Below, piece after piece: positions 57,966 to 64,000 of a stretch of 64,000 nucleotides of DNA. The stretch is from Terana coerulea (taxonomy: Eukaryota; Basidiomycota; Agaricomycetes; Polyporales; Phanerochaetaceae), in the NCBI GenBank assembly GCA_024811115.1, contig JAKOGH010000138.1, positions 124,001-188,000 of the forward strand, in the 5' to 3' direction. The translations under genes were made by a program, and so were the position numbers. A model generated the notes under the pieces. It was not told where the DNA came from. It did not search any database and saw only the letters and a list, made by a program, of their open reading frames with translations. Each line of letters starts with the position of its first letter. Position 1 is the first letter of the stretch.

Positions 57966-60900
57966 ATGGACGGCGATCACAGCCCCATCCTCGACGAAAA
58001 GGCCCCTGTCCCCCAGAGCCCCGCGCTCACGGAGGAGGAGGCTCTCGCCGCCACGCGCACCGTCGCCTTCAACTCTGGCGAGATCGACGAGGAGAAAATT
58101 CACCATGGCCACATGCGCCCCAGGGGCGTCGAGATGAAACGCGAGATGACCAAGGAGGACAAGGAGCTCGCCGCCGCCGGCTACGAGCACCTCCAGGAGC
58201 ACAAGACGAAGGGCACCAAGGGTGAAACATCCGAACTCGACAAGGTCGACATTACGGATCACGCCCTCGCGTTCGCGGAGCTCGCCAAAGCCTTCGACAC
58301 CAGCATCGACACCAAAGACCCCGGTGCATCGTACGGGCTCACGTCGGACGAGGCTAAGGCACGTCTCGCGCGCGACGGTCAAAACGTCCTCACCCCGCCG
58401 AAGAAAAAATCCGCGCTGCGGAAGGTGCGCTGCCTTCTCCCTGTCGTCAGCGCAGATTGACCGATCGTAAATGACTGCCTATCAGTACTTCGACTGCCTG
58501 GTGACCATGTTCAACATCCTGCTGATCGTCGCTGGCATTTTGGAGTATGTGCTGTTGGGCATTGATTTCAAGGTCAGTTATCTGTCCGGGCCGCAGGCGC
58601 CACGTTCACCCACACGTCCCCTGTAGGATTCGTTCGCGAACACCTACCTCGGCGGAATCCTCATTGCCGTTGCCTTTTTGAACGCGTTCATCGAATTCTA
58701 TCAACTCCAGAAGTCCGAGGCCATCTTGGCTTCCTTCCTTGCCATGATTCCTCCCTCGTGCCGGGTCGTCCGCGACGGGACCATTACTTCTATTCCCGCA
58801 GCGGACCTCGTAAAGGGCGACATCGTCTTGGTCGTACGTTAACTCAACGCGACGCGCTATTCAAATCTGACAGAGGTTATCGTGTTTAGCGCGTGGGTGA
58901 TAAGACGCCGGCCGACCTCGTGTTGTTTGCTTCGACCGATTTGAAAGTCGACAACAGCAGTTTGACAGGAGAGTCCGAGCCCCAAGAACGTCAAGCAGTC
59001 CCCAACGGTTCTGAGGCTCGGCCAGTGGAAGCGGAGAACTTGGTATGGTTTCCTATTCATCAAATCCTTGGTCTAGCGCTAACCTTTGGCACAGATCTTC
59101 AACTCAACTTTGGTGGTTAATGGAGAGGCTTGGGGCAGTGAGTACCCTGGATTCGTTCAGCGCACCCCTTGATGATGCTGATCATTTCCCCCAGTCGTTG
59201 TCCGTACCGGTGACCACACCCTCATTGGTCTGTCCCACTCTGCCTTACTTCAGCCGCTGTCATTGATGACCCTGGCTTAGGTCAAATCGCGGCCCTTACT
59301 GGAGGCGAATCCGGCAATGAGAGTCCACTCTCCAAAGAGATGTACGCCTCCTGCCCGGAACGACCTCATTAACTGCTGACCTAGTGCGCAGAGGACACTT
59401 CGTGATGATGGTGTCCGTGATCGCTATCCTGTTCGCCATCGTGTTCTTCGTCGTCGGCATTACTACTGCCTACAAGGGCAAGGCGACCCAGACGGTCACT
59501 TTTGCTGTCTCGTAAGTGTCCTCCGGTGTTGCTCGGACCCTGATTTTGACTTTCGGCGCCATGCAGCATTCTCGTCGCCTTCGTCCCTGAGGGCCTGCCG
59601 TCCGTGGTCACTTTGCTGTGCGTGCGCTCCGTGCAATCTGCTGTCCGAAGCCGAGTCTTACGTTTCCCAGCCTTTCGATTGCGGCGAAGCGCATGGCGGC
59701 GCAAAATGTGCTGGTCAAGGACCTGCAGGGTGTTGAGACGCTTGGTACGAATCCTGATTATTCACTTGTGAACTTAGCACTCATTCTGTCATGCAGGTTC
59801 GGTACGTGGACCATACTCGCCACAATTCCTTCCCTTCTGACCGGTTGCTTTAGCTCACTCTGTTGGCCACCGACAAGACCGGTACTCTCACAAGGAACCA
59901 GATGACGGCATGTTTCTACCCCGACGTTCTCGTACAGCGGGTCCCTGACTTCTTTGCAGGTAACCAACATATGGAGCGGTGAGAAGATGTACTCGGCCTT
60001 CCAGGTATGCAAATTTTCATGTTTCTCCGAGCGGGCACGCACGTTGCTCATGTCACGCCAGTCCAACAACGACAGCGCGGACACAGCCGCGTTCGCTATC
60101 GACGCGTCAGGCATGCGGGAGACCGTGGACATCGCGGCGCTGAACTCCCGCGTGAAATTCGACAGGACGGACGTGCCGTTCGAGCAGCGTGCAATCCTCG
60201 GCGATGCCACGGAGACGGGCCTGATTCGGTTCGCGGGGCGGTACCTGCAGGACTTCGACCAGCATCAGAAGCTGCACCCCAAGGTGTTCGAGATCCCGTT
60301 CAACTCCACGAACAAGTGGGCTCTCGTCATTGTACGTGCATACCGTAACAGCTGAGTTACATGGGGTTGACGTACTCTGTCGCTCTGTAGCTGGACAAGG
60401 CGCATAGCGAGGGCGTCCTCACGGCGTACATCAAGGGCGCCCCGGAGCGTGTACTGGCTAAGTGCACGACGTACCTGAAGGACGGACAGACCTACCCCAT
60501 CACTGATGATTTCCGCAAGGCTTACGACGATGCCTACAACGTATGTGCATGATTACTACTGAACAGCTGGAGAGGCTGACACTCTCGCAGTACATGGCCT
60601 CTCGTGGGCACCGTGTGATTGCATGCGCCCAACGCCTGCTGTCATCACCGGACTACGACCAGACCACGGCCTTCTCCAAGAACGAGGCGCAGTATCCCAG
60701 CACCGAGTACTGCTTCGTCTCGCTGACCTCGCTCGAGGACCCGCCCAAGCACGGCGTGCGCGAGGCGATCGGGACCCTCCGGCTGGCGGGCATCAAGGTC
60801 ATGATGGTCACCGGCGACCACCCCAAGACGGCAGAGGCCATCGCGCGCAAGATCAACCTCATCCTCGGCGACACGAAGGAGACGCTGAGCGCCAAGACCG

Positions 60901-63021
60901 GGCGGCCCATCGAGGAGATCTACGAGGACGAGGTGGACGCGGTCGTCGTGCACGGCGACGAGATCGACGGGCTGCAAGGCTGGCAGTGGGATCAGAGTGA
61001 GTAGTGCACACAGGCTTCGTGCGAAGCGAGCCTGGGGCTGATTTTCCGCAGTCTTTGCCAAACAGGAAATCGTGTTCGCAAGGACGTCGCCTCAGCACAA
61101 GCTCGAGATCGGTATGTGTCGCGCTGCCTCGTGTTTCGGCCCTTACTCATGTCTGCGCCGCATATAGTCAAGCGTGCCCAGGCCCTGGGTCACATTGTCG
61201 GGGTGTGAGTAAGACGGTGTTCCTTACCAGTCTTGAAGTCTCATGAGAATTCTAGTACCGGAGACGGCGTGAACGATTCTCCCGCGCTGAAGAAGGTGCG
61301 GCCGCTTGTGTGTTGCGCTCGGAGAGTACGTTCTGACGGGATGGACATAGGCCGACTTGGGCATTGCCATGAACATCTCGGGCTCAGACGTGTCAAAGGA
61401 GGCGGCGAACATGATTCTTCTGGGTACGTAAACTCTTTTCATTTGCGAGTCATCCATCGGCTAACCTGACTGCTTAACAGATGATAACTTTGCTTCCACC
61501 GTTAGTAAGTATTTTTGTAGTCCTGAAACGCGGAATAAGTCGCTGACCTGTATACAGAGGGCGTCGCTGAAGGCCGTCAAATCTTCGTCAACCTCAAGCG
61601 CTCCATTCAGTATGTCCGATCGCTCGCGCTCGCTGCGCATATACTTATCTTCTTCTCAGGTACACGATTTCACATAGTACACCGGAAGTCATCCCGCAGC
61701 TGCTCTGTAAGCATAGATTTCCCCGGCTCTGGTTCTGGTCGGCTACTGATCCCAGTCTTGCAGACGTGGTTGTCCCCATTCCGCTCCCGCTGTCTGCCAT
61801 CCTCATCCTAGTCATCGGTATGTAGTGCTAGTCATATCTGTTAAGCTTCACGTGCTCATGAGTTACAGACCTTGGTTTCGAGCTCTTTGTTGCCGTGAGT
61901 GTCCTCAAACTTACAGTTCGGAAAAGTCCTGTACTAACGGATCCCTAGCTCTCATTTGCCTGGGATAAGCCGGAGACCAAGGATGGCCTCATGAGAATGA
62001 GTCCGCGTAAACCTGGTACATATCCCTCAATTTCAATCGGGACACAATACTGACTTTTCCGTTCAGTCAACGAACGCTCGATTATGTCCTTGAAAAAGCG
62101 TGCTTTGCGCCGGACCAAGACACTCCTCCGCGATCCCGAGACTCAAGAGATCCTTCCTCCCTCTAAGTTCTCGGTATGGTGGTCGAAGATCACCGCCCCC
62201 TTCACTCGTGCTTTCTGGGAAGATCGTCTTGAGCCCAGCCAGAGTGAGACCCTGGTTGACGGCAAACTTCTGAGCTATGCCTACTTGGAGGCTGGCGTCA
62301 TCGAGATGGTCGGCGCGTAAGTGAATTCTTCTCCTCGGTAGTTATCCAGAGCTTATGTCTATTCCCTGCAGACTCGTTGCGTACTTCGTCGTCTTCTGGA
62401 AGAGCGGCTTCTCTCCTTCCGATCTGCGCAGAGCTCAGAGCGCTGGAGGTCAGTGGATCACATTCACTCGTGGTTACTGCCTTACTGAACTTCGCGGAAG
62501 TGTACTTTGGCAAGTCCAGTCCGGACTTCACGAACGGCCGCGGGCAAGTCATCGGCGCTGCGAAGCAGGTCGACGCGCTCGCGCAGGCGCAGGGCATCGT
62601 GTACCTCTCGATCTTCATCATCCAGTGCTTCAACGTCTTCGCCGTCAAGGCCAAGTTCTCCTTCCCCTTCGGGCGCAGCATCGTCGGCAACCCGTACAAC
62701 TTCGCGGGCATCCTCGCCGGCGCGTGCCTCGGCATGTTCATCGTGTACACGCCGCCGCTGCACGTCGTCTTCGGCGGCACGCAGCACCTCTCGCCGCTGT
62801 ACTGGCTCATCCCCGTCGCTTTCGGCTGCCTGCTGCTCGCGTGGGCGAGCGTGCGCGTGCTGCTGCTGCGCAAGAGCGTGGAGAACGCGCGGGTGAAGGA
62901 CATTAAGGGGTTGATGATGTGTACGTCCTCTCTTTGCTGTCGCTGTCGTATGTGCCCGAGGCTGACGGGGTTCTTTGCAGTCCCGACAATGCGCACGATG
63001 AGCATGCGTTCAAAACACTAA
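57966..63021 (+). CDS. P-type ATPase, Na+/K+-ATPase alpha-subunit type (IIC), 30 exons
   Basis: Cation pump of the animal Na+/K+ alpha-subunit clade that also occurs in some fungi; plasma or internal membrane. I can chain 30 exons from 57966 to 63021 (first 57966-58424, last 62981-63021), all in phase, 1161 residues, with no frameshift. Landmarks: NSSLTGESEPQ (actuator TGES, 277-280), AFVPEGLPSVV (M4, 395-399), KRMAAQNVLVKDLQGVETLG, LLATDKTGTLTRNQMT (phosphorylated Asp 438), FEIPFNSTNKWALVI, KGAPERVL (nucleotide site), VMMVTGDHPKTAEAIA, VTGDGVNDSPALKKADLGIA, then YTISHSTPEVIPQLL and PLPLSAILILVIDLGFEL in M5-M6. The N-terminus is 60-100 residues longer than animal subunits. Exon 11 is five bases long and one intron has a GC donor. 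The transported ion cannot be settled by eye. Confidence 0.93.
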
Positions 63022-63370
63022 CACGCGTGGAAGCGGCCGCCGTGACGACTTGTTATGATACCGCATGAAACGAACTCTTAGCACGCCCTGCAATGCGAAC
63101 CTGTACAACTGCCTTATATCCTGCATGATCCCTTGCCCTAGTTACCCTCGAGACGACCGTTCTATTCATTCTTCAGTTGAAAGGTGCACGATTTGTCGAG
63201 ACTTTACATTTCCGCATGCCCTTCATCGCAGTCATGTCAAGTTTGATTTTAGTAATATAATCATTCCATGAAATGTGTTTGGACTCCAGGACATACTGCG
63301 AATGCAATTGTAAGCTCACAAGGGGCCGCAGTTGAAGCTGACAAAGTGAGCAAGTAAAACACATTGATGC
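63022..63370. other. convergent 3' flanks, no gene seen
   Basis: 349 bases between facing stop codons; AT-rich. Confidence 0.5.
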
Positions 63371-64000
63371 TTATATTCTGAAAACGGCGCTCCGTCGGTA
63401 CGCGGCCTCAAAGCGCGCGACGGAAGACGAGAAGACCATCAACGGCTCCTTCCCTACAATGTACAAGCCCGTCAGGACCGGCACGACCACGGCCGCCGCA
63501 CCGACCGCACGAGACTTGACGCTACTCCTCCACCCCCGAACTGGCCTCTGAGGTACGTGTTCCAGAGGATCTGCGCGCCCTCGGCGGCGTGCCAGGCGAC
63601 GCCGGCCGTGAGGCCGCCGTACAGCAGCCAGCTGCGCCACGGAAAGGCCTGCAGCCCGTACTTGACGTACTCGAAGTCGAGCTCGGCCGGGCCGAGCGCG
63701 TAGATGGGCGGCGCGGGGTCCGACGGGTGCACGTGGTGGAGGAAGAAGTGGACGGGGAGGAAGAAGAGCATGCTGGCGTAGCCCGTGGCGGCGAAGAGGC
63801 TGCTCAGCTTGCGGGCGCGCTGGGGCGCGAGGAGCCGCTTCGCGAGCCCCGAGGCGGAGTGGGCGAGCAGCGGCACGACGACGAGGAAGGTGTGCCCGAA
63901 CTTCGTCTGGTAGTACTCTCGACCCCAGGAGCTGCAATGTGACGCGTGTGATTAGTGAGCATACATGAGCATACCATTGTATCGGAATGCACGCACCATG
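63371..64000 (-). CDS. MCP1: Mcp1-like mitochondrial membrane protein (5' end outside window, one apparent frameshift)
   Basis: Mcp1 (Mdm10-complementing protein) is a mitochondrial outer-membrane protein tied to lipid balance and the Vps13 contact site. Only the 3' part is here: complement(63371-63931) plus the last four coding bases of an upstream exon at 63997-64000. Seen: SSWGREYYQTKFGHTFLVVV, PLLAHSASGLAKRLL, LFFLPVHFFLHHVHPSDPAP, PIYALGPAELDFEYVKYGLQ, FPWRSWLLYGGLTAGVAWHA, and EGAQILWNTYLRGQ, which together are the family's TM helices and His pattern. After one base is restored in the G run near 63530 the reading ends GAAAVVVPVLTGLYIVGKEP and a short tail. As written, without that base, the helix is lost and the tail is out of frame. 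Confidence 0.8.
   Translation of the reverse strand, partial: HGACIPIQWYAHVCSLITRVTLQLLGSRVLPDEVRAHLPRRRAAARPLRLGAREAAPRAPARPQAEQPLRRHGLRQHALLPPRPLLPPPRAPVGPRAAHLRARPGRARLRVRQVRAAGLSVAQLAAVRRPHGRRRLARRRGRADPLEHVPQRPVRGWRSSVKSRAVGAAAVVVPVLTGLYIVGKEPLMVFSSSVARFEAAYRRSAVFRI

Noticed and set aside
1..64000. CRISPR arrays, bacterial operons, riboswitches, full tRNA or rRNA genes
   Set aside because: The genes are eukaryotic and intron-rich. I found no direct-repeat/spacer arrays, and the only tRNA-like boxes belong to the SINE.

Overview
The window is nuclear DNA of a filamentous basidiomycete, most likely an Agaricomycete and perhaps a polypore. I infer this from genes broken by many 45-110 bp introns with GT(A/G)NGT donors, from a DUF6593 protein, a TKL-like kinase with an MLKL-like N-terminus, a fungal Na+/K+-ATPase-type pump, and a high GC3 in several genes. 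I rebuilt the genes exon by exon from splice sites, frame and family motifs. No species is named because nothing in the sequence fixes it.

Layout. 0-6.8 kb: the 3' part of a DOPA 4,5-dioxygenase gene, a small secreted protein, a DUF6593 protein, PRPP synthetase and Per1/PGAP3. 7-14 kb: the SAGA subunit Ada3/Ngg1, facing a Hos2-type histone deacetylase, then an SLC41/MgtE Mg2+ transporter. 14.8-26.3 kb: an intronless methyltransferase, a CAMK-like kinase, a 5.2-kb gene-free stretch and a glycogen-targeting PP1 regulatory subunit with KSVHF and CBM21. 26.8-29 kb: a tandem duplication of a CinA-C-domain gene, one copy intact and one scrambled in its first exon. 30-40 kb: an F-box protein, the MLKL-like TKL kinase, the polyadenylation factor Pfs2 and the RNA polymerase I subunit Rpa34.5. 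40-50 kb: glutamate 5-kinase (proline synthesis), 4.4 kb without a recognisable gene, an HMG-box factor and a single-pass membrane protein. 50-56.6 kb: a nest of repeats bounded by long terminal inverted repeats, holding an inner 395-bp inverted repeat, a TA-flanked MITE and a tRNA-derived SINE with poly(A) and an 11-bp target duplication. 58-64 kb: a 30-exon P-type ATPase and the 3' part of an Mcp1-like gene.

There is no operon logic here. The informative arrangements are divergent promoters (Per1/Ada3, deacetylase/SLC41, MLKL-like kinase/Pfs2) and convergent pairs (Ada3/deacetylase, F-box/kinase, Rpa34.5/glutamate kinase).

A caution for every reader: about 24 single-base indels break otherwise well-conserved coding sequence in 14 genes, many in short homopolymers. 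Correcting each by one base restores the family sequence and makes the coding length of each complete model a multiple of three. These are most simply assembly errors. Coordinates given for such genes span the frameshifts.
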